From: JANPPS01 sp043758105
GTDB lineage: Bacteria; Pseudomonadota; Alphaproteobacteria; Acetobacterales; Acetobacteraceae
DNA: 29,116 nucleotides
Assembly: GCA_043758105.1 (NCBI GenBank)
Contig: JAYVOF010000135.1
Location: 1-29,116 of the forward strand
Reading direction: 5' to 3'
Under the pieces are notes generated by a model. That model made no database searches, was not told the DNA's origin, and saw only the letters and a program-made list of their open reading frames with translations. A program made the translations under genes and the position numbers. Of the stretch, positions 21,797 to 29,116 are shown piece after piece (position 1 is the stretch's first letter; each line of letters starts with the position of its first letter).

Positions 21797-22675
21797 ATGT
21801 TCAAAGGCAGTTACGTGGCGCTCATCACGCCGATGCGTCCGGATGGCGCGGTGGATGAGGCCGCGTTCGAGGCATTCGTCGAGTGGCAGATCGGCCAGGG
21901 CACCGACGGCATCGTGCCGGTCGGCACCACCGGGGAGAGCCCGACGCTGAGCCACGCCGAGCATAAGCGCGTGGTGGAGATCGCGGTGAAGGTGTCGGCG
22001 GGGCGGGTGAAGGTGCTGGCCGGCGCCGGGTCCAACAGCACGGAAGAGGCGGTCCTGTTGGCACGGCACGCTAAGTCGGCCGGCGCGGACGGGGCGCTGG
22101 TGGTCACGCCCTATTACAACAAGCCGACGCAGGAAGGGCTGTATTTGCACTACATGGCGGTGGCGGACGCCGCTGATTTGCCGATCGTGATCTACAATAT
22201 CCCGCCCCGCAGCGTGGTGGATATGAGTGTCGCCACCATGGCGCGGCTGGCGAAGCATTCGATGATCGTGGGGGTCAAGGATTCGACGCAGAATCTCGCG
22301 CGTCCGCTGCATACGCGGGCGGCGTGCGGGCCGAATTTCGCGCAGATGTCGGGGGAGGACCATACCGCGCTGCCGTTCCTGGCGGCGGGCGGTGTGGGCT
22401 GCATCAGCGTCACGGCCAACGTGGCGCCGCGGCTGTGCAGCGAGATGCACCGGGCGTGGGCGGAGGGGCTGATCGAGCGGGCGATGGGGATCCAGGACCG
22501 GCTGCTGCCGCTGCATGACGCGCTGTTCGTCGAAAGCAATCCTGCGCCGGTGAAGTATGGCGCGAGCCTGCTGGGGCACGGGGCTGACCGCTGCCGGCTG
22601 CCGCTGGCGCCGCTGATGGACAGCACACGGGCGCAGGTACGGGCGGCGATGCAGGGGGCTGGGCTGCTCACTTAA
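21797..22675 (+). CDS. dapA: 4-hydroxy-tetrahydrodipicolinate synthase
   Basis: DapA condenses pyruvate and aspartate semialdehyde in the first step of the lysine/diaminopimelate branch. The 292-residue protein keeps E. coli numbering closely: Thr44 and Thr45 (PVGTTGES), Tyr107 (TPYYNKP), Tyr133 (IYNIPPR), Arg138 and the Schiff-base Lys161 (VGVKDST). I chose ATG 21797 (MFKGSYVALITPM), with GGAAAG upstream. Extra residues up to 21740 do not look like the family. Its stop is directly followed by the smpB ATG. Confidence 0.97.
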   Translation: MFKGSYVALITPMRPDGAVDEAAFEAFVEWQIGQGTDGIVPVGTTGESPTLSHAEHKRVVEIAVKVSAGRVKVLAGAGSNSTEEAVLLARHAKSAGADGALVVTPYYNKPTQEGLYLHYMAVADAADLPIVIYNIPPRSVVDMSVATMARLAKHSMIVGVKDSTQNLARPLHTRAACGPNFAQMSGEDHTALPFLAAGGVGCISVTANVAPRLCSEMHRAWAEGLIERAMGIQDRLLPLHDALFVESNPAPVKYGASLLGHGADRCRLPLAPLMDSTRAQVRAAMQGAGLLT

Positions 22676-23167
22676 ATGGCGGATAGCAAAACCAAGAAGA
22701 AATCCGGCCTGATCTCGCACGGGATCGCGGCACAAAACCGGAAGGCCCGGTTTGACTATACGATCAAGCAGACGATGGAGGCCGGGCTCGTGTTGAAGGG
22801 GCCCGAGGTGAAGTCCTTGCGGCATGGGCGGGCGACCCTGACTGAGGCGTGGGCGGGGGAGCGGGACGGGGAGATGTTCCTGTTCAACTGCTATATTCCG
22901 GAATACCAGGCCGGCGTGCTGTCCCGCTTCGAGCCCCGGGCGCCGCGCAAGCTGCTGTTGAAGCAAAAACAGATCGGCGAGTTGATCGGGGCCAGCAACC
23001 GGGACGGGCTCACGATCGTGCCGTTGCAGATCCATTTCAACGACCGGGGGATGGCGAAGGTGCTGCTGGGGGTCGGCGAGGGGCGGAAGAAACAGGACAA
23101 GCGGCAGGCGATCGCGGCGCGGGATTGGGCGCGGGACAAGGCGCGGGTGATGCGGGACAAGGGCTAA
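22676..23167 (+). CDS. smpB: SsrA-binding protein SmpB
   Basis: SmpB binds tmRNA and brings it to stalled ribosomes for rescue by trans-translation. The 163 residues show AQNRKARFDYTIKQTMEAGLVLKGPEVKSLRHGRATLTEAW, FLFNCYIPEY, EPRAPRKLLL, and the C-terminal basic helix GRKKQDKRQAIAARDWARDKARVM, which enters the empty mRNA channel. It starts on the base after the dapA TAA, so the two are co-transcribed. The pair dapA-smpB is common in alphaproteobacteria. No tmRNA gene was recognised in this window. Confidence 0.97.
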   Translation: MADSKTKKKSGLISHGIAAQNRKARFDYTIKQTMEAGLVLKGPEVKSLRHGRATLTEAWAGERDGEMFLFNCYIPEYQAGVLSRFEPRAPRKLLLKQKQIGELIGASNRDGLTIVPLQIHFNDRGMAKVLLGVGEGRKKQDKRQAIAARDWARDKARVMRDKG

Positions 23168-23224
23168 GGCTTCTTGCGTCCTTCGCAGACCGGACTATCT
23201 CCGGGAGGTAGTAGGGGACCAGCC

Positions 23225-23782
23225 ATGATCATCAGCAGACGCGCCATCATCGCCGCAGCGGCCGTAACGGCGGTCACTCACCGGTCTATGGCGGCCGGGC
23301 CGGTCGATGCGTGGCAGTTCGAGATGCCGTCGATCGATGAGGGCGTGCTGCGGTTCGCCGATTACCGTGGCAAGGTTTTGCTGGTGGCGAACACGGCGTC
23401 ATATTGTGGATATACCTATCAGTATAAACAGCTTGAAGCGTTACATCGTGATATGTCTTCCAAAGGCCTATCGGTGATCGGGATCCCGAGTCAGGATTTT
23501 GGTCAAGAGAAGGATAGCAACGCCGAGGTAAAGGCGTTCTGCGAACTGACGTATGGTGTCGAGTTCCCGATGGCGGCCTTGAGCCATGTGCGGGGTGGTT
23601 CGGCCGTGCCATTTTATCAATGGGTTAAGGCGGAACGACACTGGGAACCACGCTGGAATTTCTTTAAGGTTTTGATTGGGCGGGACGGCCGGATCATCGA
23701 TACTTTTAGCTCGGACGACGAGCCAGATCGCGGGGCGTTGCGGTCTGCGATCGACGCGGCGGTGGCGCGCCCTGTGACGTGA
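23225..23782 (+). CDS. Glutathione peroxidase-like protein with export signal
   Basis: This 185-residue thiol peroxidase of the glutathione peroxidase family has the peroxidatic Cys61 in NTASYCGYTYQY, Gln94 in the FGQE block, a second Cys106 (AFCELTYGVEFP) able to act as resolving cysteine, and the WNFFKVLI block with Trp144 and Asn145. It is a Cys form, not selenocysteine. The N-terminus (SRRAIIAAAAVTAVTHRSMAAG) looks like a Tat or Sec signal, so it probably acts in the periplasm. Most bacterial members are cytoplasmic. ATG 23225 has AGGGGA upstream. It is likely a hydroperoxide-reducing enzyme fed by a thioredoxin-like donor. Confidence 0.88.
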   Translation: MIISRRAIIAAAAVTAVTHRSMAAGPVDAWQFEMPSIDEGVLRFADYRGKVLLVANTASYCGYTYQYKQLEALHRDMSSKGLSVIGIPSQDFGQEKDSNAEVKAFCELTYGVEFPMAALSHVRGGSAVPFYQWVKAERHWEPRWNFFKVLIGRDGRIIDTFSSDDEPDRGALRSAIDAAVARPVT

Positions 23783-23796
23783 TAATATTTCACCTG

Positions 23797-23888
23797 TCAT
23801 TGCGAGCTGCCGCTTGGCGGCGAAGCAATCCAGGGGTCACGAGAGCCCATTTTCCCCCTGGATTGCTTCGCCGAGCGGCTCGCAATGA
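23797..23888. repeat. Palindromic repeat, family A, complete copy
   Basis: The terminal inverted repeats TCATTGCGAG (23797-23806) and CTCGCAATGA (23879-23888) enclose the inner pair GAAGCAATCCAGGG and CCCTGGATTGCTTC, giving a structure of about 92 bases. It lies between the convergent peroxidase and UDG genes. It is the most intact of three copies in the window (also 1987-2066 and 10277-10309). It resembles non-autonomous, MITE-like palindromes. No target duplication is evident. Confidence 0.85.
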
Positions 23889-23929
23889 TGATTCTTCGTA
23901 GATGGATTAGGCGTTATGGTGGCTGTTGA

Positions 23930-24601
23930 TTAGGGTTGCAGGTTAAGACGTTGCATTACGTTCATCACGGCCGCCAAGAACATGTCACGTGTCAGCACCC
24001 CGGTATTCGTGTTGTAGCGGGACACATGATAGCTGTCGGCCAACAGGAGGCCGTCCGGTAATTCATGGATGGCACCGTGGCGGAATTTGATGCGGGACGC
24101 GGGAATACCACAGGCTTGTAAGACGGCGGCATGCGCCAGCACTCCGAGCGCCAGCACGGCCCGGAGCGACGGCATGCCACGCAGTTCGGCCGAAAGGAAT
24201 TGATTGCACGTCCGGATTTCGACCGGCTGCGGCAAATTGGCGGGGGGGACGCAGCGCACCGCATTCACCACCCGGCAGTGCCGCAGCGTCAGGGAATCGA
24301 GGGGGTCCGCATCATAGGACCCGGTGGCGAGGCCGGTCGCGAGCAACGTTTCATAGAGCAGAATGCCAGCGTGATCCCCGGTAAACGGCCGCCCGGTGCG
24401 GTTGGCACCCCGGACGCCCGGCGCCATGCCGACGATCAACAGCGGGACATCGATGCGGCCCCAGCTGGGAACCGGAGCGTTGAACCAGGCGGGGCTGGCG
24501 GCCTGGTTCAACGCCCGATACTCAACCAAACGCGGGCATAGCGGGCAGTCATGCGCGGGGGCCGCGATCGCCACGCTAGGGTCAAGCAGATCAGAAGGCA
24601 T
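23930..24601 (-). CDS. Uracil-DNA glycosylase, family 5 (UdgB-like)
   Basis: This enzyme removes uracil and other deaminated bases from DNA. The 223-residue product has the family 5 motif GMAPGVRGANRTGRPFTGD (58-76), where the catalytic Asp/Asn of other families is replaced. The iron-sulfur ligands are probably Cys19 and Cys22 (CPLCPRL), Cys117 and Cys132, and a late motif SYHVSRYNTNTG corresponds to the leucine-loop region. Family 5 enzymes occur in thermophiles and many alphaproteobacteria. The start is ambiguous between ATG 24601 and GTG 24610. I used the ATG. Its promoter region is shared with folK. Confidence 0.9.
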   Translation of the reverse strand: MPSDLLDPSVAIAAPAHDCPLCPRLVEYRALNQAASPAWFNAPVPSWGRIDVPLLIVGMAPGVRGANRTGRPFTGDHAGILLYETLLATGLATGSYDADPLDSLTLRHCRVVNAVRCVPPANLPQPVEIRTCNQFLSAELRGMPSLRAVLALGVLAHAAVLQACGIPASRIKFRHGAIHELPDGLLLADSYHVSRYNTNTGVLTRDMFLAAVMNVMQRLNLQP

Positions 24602-24624
24602 GGGAGACACCCAAATCGCGGACT

Positions 24625-24689
24625 CCAGCTTAAATTAACGATCTGTCAATAACTATAAGTATAGTCTAATTCTGAGTGCAAAGCAAAAT
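24625..24689. promoter_or_regulatory. AT-rich divergent promoter region (UDG / folK)
   Basis: This short stretch is strongly A/T-rich compared with its surroundings and holds TATAAG and TATAGT, possible -10 elements for folK, and AAATTAA in the other direction. No -35 is convincing at proper spacing. It separates two divergent genes, so both promoters should be here. Confidence 0.4.
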
Positions 24690-25181
24690 ATGATTCTGAT
24701 TGCGATCGGTGCCAATCTACCAAGTCTGTCCGGGCGGCCTGCGATTGAAACCTGCCGTTGGGCCATTGGTCGTCTCGGGGGCCTGCCGGGGTTGCGGGTG
24801 CGAGGCCTATCCCGGTGGTATCGGACCGCCCCGGTGCCGGCGGCCGATCAGCCGGATTACATCAACGGCGTGGTGCATTTGGAGGGTGCGATCGCTCCCG
24901 AAGCGATGCTTGCCGCGTTGCACACCATCGAGGTCGAGGCGGGGCGGGCGCGGGGGTTGGCCAATGCGGCACGCACGCTGGACCTCGACCTGATTGGGAT
25001 GGACGCGCTGGTGCGGAGCGGGCCAGATCTCATTCTGCCGCATCCGCGGTTGCAAGACCGGACTTTCGTGCTCTGGCCCTTGCGTGACGTGGCACCCGGT
25101 TGGCGTCACCCGTTGTTGCAGTTGAATGCGGATGACATGCTGGCGCGACTCGGGGCCGCATCAGCCGGCGAACCTGCCTGA
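24690..25181 (+). CDS. folK: 2-amino-4-hydroxy-6-hydroxymethyldihydropteridine diphosphokinase
   Basis: FolK transfers pyrophosphate from ATP to the pterin in folate synthesis. The 163-residue protein shows ILIAIGANLPS at the start, SRWYRTAPVPAADQPDYINGVV, and the HPPK signature ARTLDLDLIGMD, then LILPHPRLQDRTFVLWPLRDVAPGW. Usual family members have PRTLDLDL, and here the Pro is Ala. The ribosome binding site is weak (AAAG). The gene overlaps the 3' end of parC by 21 bases, tail to tail. folP and folB are not adjacent. Confidence 0.95.
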   Translation: MILIAIGANLPSLSGRPAIETCRWAIGRLGGLPGLRVRGLSRWYRTAPVPAADQPDYINGVVHLEGAIAPEAMLAALHTIEVEAGRARGLANAARTLDLDLIGMDALVRSGPDLILPHPRLQDRTFVLWPLRDVAPGWRHPLLQLNADDMLARLGAASAGEPA

Positions 25182-27377
25182 GCGGGGAAAGCCGTTCGGC
25201 GGCATCCGGCCCGTCTGCCCCCGGCTGCCGAGCCATTCGGCCATAGATTCCGTGCGCGTCTTCTCGCCCAAACGCCAGGTCAGGCCGTCGGTCAGGCGAA
25301 ACACCTTGGCGTCGGCGAGCTTGCCGTCCTTGTGTTTCTGTAGCAGTACGCCGCCGCCCCGCCCGAACACCGGAACCTGATCGAGTGGAAAGACCAGCAG
25401 CTTACGATTGGTGCCGATGACGGCCACATGATCGCCGTCGGCCACGACGCACAGCAGCAGCGCCTCGCCCGGCGGGACGTTCAGCACCTGCTTACCGGTG
25501 CGTTTCTCCGCCACGAGGTCAGCCGATTCGACCAAGAATCCGCGGCTTGCGGTGGTCGCGACCAAATACCGCACACCCTGCCGCCAGACGAACAGAGCGG
25601 CCACCTCATCGCCGTGGTTCATCTCCACTACGACCCGAATCGGCTGTCCGTCGCCCCGTCCGCGCGGCAGATCCCCGGCACGGAGGGTGAAGGCCCGGCC
25701 ATTGCTGGCCAGCAGACAGAGCCGGTCGGTGGTCTGGCATGGGATGAGTTGCAGCAGCGCATCACCCTCTTTGAATTTCAGCTCGGTCCCATCCGCCAGG
25801 TGGCCACGGACGGCACGGATCCAGCCTTTGAGGGACAGAATGACCGTGATCGGCTCCCGCTCGATCAGCGAATCCTCATCCACCTCGACGCCGTCCGGGG
25901 CGCGTCCCAGAACCGTGCGCCGGGTGCCGAGCGGGCCGTCCGCGAATGTGGCGCGCAGGTCGCCGAGCTCGCCGGCGATCTTGTTCCAGCGTTGCGCCGG
26001 GTCGGCGAGGAGTGCCGATAGCGCCGCCAACTCGCGGGTGAGGGCCTGGTGCTCCTTCTGGATCTCGATCTCCTCCAGCCGGCGCAAGGCGCGGAGGCGC
26101 ATGTTCAGCACGGCCTCGGCCTGCGTATCGGTCAGGTCAAAGCGGGCCATGAGCGCGGGCTTTGGATGGTCCTCCTCGCGGATGATCCGGATGACCTCGT
26201 CGAGGTTGAGATAGACCTTGAGATAGCCGTCCAACACCTCGATCCGGCGTTCGATCGCCGCCAATCGATGGCGGGACCGGCGTTCCAGGACCTCGAGCCG
26301 ATGGTCCAGCCAGGCGCGCAGAACGCCGCGGAGGCCCATGACCATGGGTGTACGGTCGGCCGTCAATACGTTCATATTGAGCGGAAACCGCTGCTCGAGC
26401 GCGGTGGCGCGGAACAGCGTTTCCATCAACACCTCCGGCTCGACCGTGCGGGCGCGGGGCTCGAACACCATGCGCACCAACTCGGCACTTTCATCGCGCA
26501 TGTCGGCGAGGAAGGGGAGTTTCTTGTCTTCCAGCAAGGCGGCGATCTGTTCGATCAGGCGGTTCTTTTGGACCTGATAGGGAATTTCGGTGACGACGAT
26601 CTGCCAGATTCCGTGTTTACCTCGCTCAACCTCCCATTTCGCGCGGATGCGGAACCCGCCGCGCCCGGTTTCATAGGCCTGCAGCATGGATGCCGGCTCT
26701 TCGACGATGGTCCCGCCGGTCGGAAAATCAGGACCCGGCATCAGCACCATCAGGTCGGCCGTCGATGCATCCGGGTGTTGAATCAGGTGGATGGCCGCCG
26801 CCAGAACTTCGCCGGCGTTGTGCGGCGGGATGCTGGTGGCCATGCCGACCGCGATGCCCGCGGCACCGTTGGCGAGCAGGTTGGGGAAGCCGCCGGGCAG
26901 GACGATCGGCTCACTCTCCTCACCATCGTAGGTGGCGCGGAAATCCACCGCGTCCTCGTCGATGCCCGACAACAGGGCCTGCGCGACCTCGGTCAACCGC
27001 GCCTCGGTATATCGCATGGCGGCCGCGTTATCGCCGTCGATGCTGCCGAAATTGCCCTGACCCTCGATCAGCGGGTAGCGGGCAGCGAAATCCTGCGCGA
27101 GCCGGACGAGCGCGTCATAGACGGAGGTATCCCCATGCGGATGGTATTTACCGATCACGTCACCGACCACGCGGGCGCATTTCTTGAACCCGGCCGCCGG
27201 ATCCAGCTTCAGCAAATGCATGGCGTAGATGAGCCGCCGGTGTACCGGCTTCAGCCCATCCCGCACATCCGGCAGGCTGCGGGACATGATCGTGCTGAGC
27301 GCATAGGCGAGATACCGCTCACTGAGCGCATCGGCGAGCTTGGTATCTTGGATCAGGCCGGCCAGGTCGTCAGGCAT
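25161..27377 (-). CDS. parC: DNA topoisomerase IV subunit A
   Basis: ParC cuts and re-seals DNA to unlink daughter chromosomes, working with ParE. The 738-residue protein has ALSTIMSRSLPDVRDGLKPVHRRLIYAM at the start, the quinolone region KYHPHGDTSVYDALVRLAQDF, the active-site Tyr123 (AAMRYTEARL) and the tower/coiled-coil part. A beta-pinwheel from about residue 500 lacks a GyrA-box, which, with the short length, separates it from GyrA. At the E. coli ParC positions 80 and 84 it has Thr84 and Asp88. ATG 27375-27377 gives the expected N-terminus. recO lies 19 bases upstream in the same direction. Confidence 0.96.
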   Translation of the reverse strand: MPDDLAGLIQDTKLADALSERYLAYALSTIMSRSLPDVRDGLKPVHRRLIYAMHLLKLDPAAGFKKCARVVGDVIGKYHPHGDTSVYDALVRLAQDFAARYPLIEGQGNFGSIDGDNAAAMRYTEARLTEVAQALLSGIDEDAVDFRATYDGEESEPIVLPGGFPNLLANGAAGIAVGMATSIPPHNAGEVLAAAIHLIQHPDASTADLMVLMPGPDFPTGGTIVEEPASMLQAYETGRGGFRIRAKWEVERGKHGIWQIVVTEIPYQVQKNRLIEQIAALLEDKKLPFLADMRDESAELVRMVFEPRARTVEPEVLMETLFRATALEQRFPLNMNVLTADRTPMVMGLRGVLRAWLDHRLEVLERRSRHRLAAIERRIEVLDGYLKVYLNLDEVIRIIREEDHPKPALMARFDLTDTQAEAVLNMRLRALRRLEEIEIQKEHQALTRELAALSALLADPAQRWNKIAGELGDLRATFADGPLGTRRTVLGRAPDGVEVDEDSLIEREPITVILSLKGWIRAVRGHLADGTELKFKEGDALLQLIPCQTTDRLCLLASNGRAFTLRAGDLPRGRGDGQPIRVVVEMNHGDEVAALFVWRQGVRYLVATTASRGFLVESADLVAEKRTGKQVLNVPPGEALLLCVVADGDHVAVIGTNRKLLVFPLDQVPVFGRGGGVLLQKHKDGKLADAKVFRLTDGLTWRLGEKTRTESMAEWLGSRGQTGRMPPNGFPRSGRFAG

Positions 27378-27396
27378 GTAGGAACATATCAGGAAC

Positions 27397-28128
27397 TCAC
27401 TGGCAAGACAACGCTAAAACGCGATCATACAGCATGTGCCGGGCCGGGGGCATGGGGCGGTGCTGTGATCCAAACGCATCGCGCGCCAGAAAATGGCCCG
27501 TGAGCTTCAGCCCGTCCCGCCAATCGGCCGGCCCGGATGGGTCGGCACCCACCAAAAAACCCGGCAACCGCAATAGCTTATCCTGCCAAGGCCCAGCGGC
27601 TTCGGCTGATACGGCCCGTCCGGTGCGCGGCGACAAATAGGTGAGGCCGGTCGTGGCCCCCGTGATCGCACATGAACTCACGTCGAGCCCATAGCCCAGT
27701 TCCTGCAGTAGGACGGTCTCCCACCGGATCAAATCCATCACCGCGGACGGCCCCTGCGCCAGCCCGGCGATCAGCTGCACCAGGCCGCCGAACACCGCCG
27801 GGTAAGGCTCCCGCTCGGGCAAGGCCCCCTCCGCGACGGCGCAGGCGGAGGACAGCACGGCCAGCGCCAGGGCGTCATCCATCGCCAGCGCCGCACCGGG
27901 ATGGACCAACTCCGCCGAAAACGCGCCCAATTGATCCGTGAGCCGGGCCACCCATCGCGCCTGCACCAGGTTACCGGGCTGCCAGAGCGAGGCCTGGGAC
28001 CGCGACCCGCCGCCGCGGGCCAGTCCCCGGTGGGTGCCATGCGCCTCGGTCAACAGCGTCACCAGCGCGTCGCCCTCGCCATAGGGCCGCGCGGCGAGAA
28101 TGACGGAAGGTGCCTCCCATTCCGGCAT
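27397..28128 (-). CDS. recO: DNA repair protein RecO
   Basis: RecO helps load RecA onto SSB-coated single-stranded DNA (RecFOR pathway). The 243 residues have the N-terminal OB-fold (WEAPSVILAARPYGEGDALVTLLTEAHGTHRGLARGG), a helical middle, and the alphaproteobacterial-type block LDVSSCAITGATTGLTYLSPRTGRAVS with only one of the zinc-finger cysteines found in other phyla. I chose ATG 28128. The longer frame to 28215 reads into era. It lies 13 bases after era and shares its operon, a common arrangement. Confidence 0.95.
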   Translation of the reverse strand: MPEWEAPSVILAARPYGEGDALVTLLTEAHGTHRGLARGGGSRSQASLWQPGNLVQARWVARLTDQLGAFSAELVHPGAALAMDDALALAVLSSACAVAEGALPEREPYPAVFGGLVQLIAGLAQGPSAVMDLIRWETVLLQELGYGLDVSSCAITGATTGLTYLSPRTGRAVSAEAAGPWQDKLLRLPGFLVGADPSGPADWRDGLKLTGHFLARDAFGSQHRPMPPARHMLYDRVLALSCQ

Positions 28129-28141
28129 CAGGCACCGCCCG

Positions 28142-29050
28142 TCACGCCGAGTCGTCGAGGCCGATGGCGCGCAGGCGGGCGTTCTCCTCGTCCCAGCCGG
28201 CGCGTTCTTTGACATTCAGGAACAAATGCACCGGGCGATCGAGCAGGCCGGATAGCTCACGCCGGGCACGGGCGCCGATCTCTTTGATTCGGCTGCCATG
28301 GGCCCCGATCAGGATCGCCTTGTGGCCGGCGCGGCTGACATAGACCGTCGCCTCGATCCGGACGGAGCCGTCCGGTTTTTCTTGCCAACTCTCGGTTTCG
28401 ACCGTGGTGCCGAACGGGATTTCCTCTTGGATTTGCAAGAAAATCTGCTCGCGAACGATTTCGGCCGCCAGCATCCGGTCCGGCAAGTCCGTCAGATCAT
28501 CGTCCGGATACAGATGCGGCCCCGCCGGCACGCCCGCCGCCAGCGCGTCCAGCATTCGGTCCAGACCACCGCCGGTCGCCGCACTGACCATGAACGTCTC
28601 CTCGCACGGCAACACGGCGCTGAGCGTGGCAGTGAGCGGCAGCAGGGTGTGGGCGGCGATCAGGTCGATTTTGTTGAGCACGAGCCAGGTTCGCCGCTTT
28701 TGATCGGCGATCTTCTGAGCGATCGCCAGCACCGCCTCGGTCGCGCCTTTTTGCGCATCGACTAACAGCATGGTGATGTCGGCGTCGGCCGAGCCACTCC
28801 AGGCCGCCTTGACCATCGCGCGATCGAGTTTGCGTTTCGGCGCAAAAATGCCCGGCGTATCCACCAGTAGGATTTGCGAGGTCCCGCGCATGAGGATCCC
28901 CAGCACACGAAACCGGGTCGTCTGCGCCTTTGGCGTCACGATCGAAAGCTTGGCGCCAGTCAGGCGGTTCAGCAGCGTGCTTTTCCCCGCGTTCGGTGCG
29001 CCGACGATGGCGACGAATCCGCAGCGGGGGAGGGGGTCGGTTTCGGTCAT
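28142..29050 (-). CDS. era: GTPase Era
   Basis: Era is a GTPase that binds the 3' end of 16S rRNA and aids 30S subunit assembly. The 302-residue protein has G1 GAPNAGKS (17-24), G2 in TTRFRV, G3 DTPG (64-67), G4 NKID (126-129) and G5 SAATGGG, and a C-terminal KH domain with the RNA-binding GAHGSRIKEIG and the terminal VHLFLNVKERAGWDEE. The ATG overlaps the stop of rnc in ATGA, so translation is coupled in the rnc-era-recO order. Confidence 0.98.
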   Translation of the reverse strand: MTETDPLPRCGFVAIVGAPNAGKSTLLNRLTGAKLSIVTPKAQTTRFRVLGILMRGTSQILLVDTPGIFAPKRKLDRAMVKAAWSGSADADITMLLVDAQKGATEAVLAIAQKIADQKRRTWLVLNKIDLIAAHTLLPLTATLSAVLPCEETFMVSAATGGGLDRMLDALAAGVPAGPHLYPDDDLTDLPDRMLAAEIVREQIFLQIQEEIPFGTTVETESWQEKPDGSVRIEATVYVSRAGHKAILIGAHGSRIKEIGARARRELSGLLDRPVHLFLNVKERAGWDEENARLRAIGLDDSA

Positions 29051-29116
29051 GATGTGCTCAATATTTCCAGCAATGCTGCAGCGGCGTTGCGCTCCGCCAG
29101 GCGTTTGTTCGCGGCC
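29047..29116 (-). CDS. rnc: Ribonuclease III, C-terminal end only
   Basis: Twenty-two codons remain before the window edge, reading AANKRLAERNAAAALLEILS and ending in TGA at 29047-29049. The pattern xSKRxAExxAAxALLExL is the last helix of the double-stranded RNA-binding domain of RNase III. Its position directly before era, with a 4-base ATGA overlap, makes rnc very likely. The rest of the protein is outside the window. Confidence 0.75.
   Translation of the reverse strand, partial: AANKRLAERNAAAALLEILSTS

Noticed and set aside
21716..23035. Long N-terminal extension of the slt frame (to 1067 codons)
   Set aside because: It is the antisense of dapA and smpB, lacks domain similarity, and would bury the clear slt signal peptide.
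26049..27503. Plus-strand open frame of 484 codons opposite parC
   Set aside because: It is an antisense shadow typical of GC-rich DNA, and parC is unambiguous on the other strand.
27600..27680. Single cysteine in RecO as evidence of a damaged zinc finger
   Set aside because: As I recall, alphaproteobacterial RecO proteins commonly lack the full cysteine set in this block, so it is not a defect.

Overview
The window reads as chromosomal DNA of a GC-rich alphaproteobacterium, most likely Rhodospirillales and plausibly Acetobacteraceae. This is an inference from gene content. The supporting signs are a fused shikimate kinase/3-dehydroquinate synthase gene, a pyruvate dehydrogenase E1-beta with its own lipoyl domain, the order pdhA-pdhB-pdhC-lpd-lipA-COQ10-like, a family 5 uracil-DNA glycosylase, and rnc-era-recO. 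No rRNA, tRNA, CRISPR array, intact insertion sequence or prophage was seen.

Layout. Positions 1-1650 hold the end of a DHA2-type drug efflux pump and a two-CBS-domain protein. Positions 1647-2887 are a small decaying accessory patch on the minus strand: a DUF1330 protein, a DUF29 remnant whose 3' part is replaced by a palindromic repeat, a HigA antitoxin, and a HigB toxin gene with a TGA at its third codon. Positions 2956-6480 are a cyanate uptake and breakdown operon (binding protein, permease, ATPase, cyanase) behind a near-consensus sigma-54 promoter. mscL follows, divergently transcribed, then 364 bases of palindromic repeats.

Positions 7424-10235 hold the aroK-aroB fusion on the minus strand and, divergently, a tiny membrane protein followed by xerD. 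Positions 10604-18915 are a long plus-strand run: the complete pyruvate dehydrogenase complex, lipA, a COQ10/RatA-type START protein, threonine aldolase and a secreted EF-hand-like protein. PdhA, PdhB, PdhC and Lpd convert pyruvate to acetyl-CoA, and LipA makes the lipoyl groups carried by PdhB and PdhC. Positions 18919-21715 are slt-pgpA-pncC on the minus strand, coupled by ATGA overlaps. dapA, smpB and an exported glutathione-peroxidase-like protein follow on the plus strand.

Positions 23930-29116 hold a family 5 UDG (minus), folK (plus), then parC, recO, era and the last codons of rnc, all minus.

Most of the window is conserved housekeeping DNA. I found no convincing new multi-gene system. 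The best leads are the sigma-54 promoter on the cyanate operon, the broken higB, the DUF29 gene cut off by a repeat, several families of intergenic palindromes (one appears to supply the ribosome binding site of lpd), and a terminator-like hairpin inside the 3' end of pncC.
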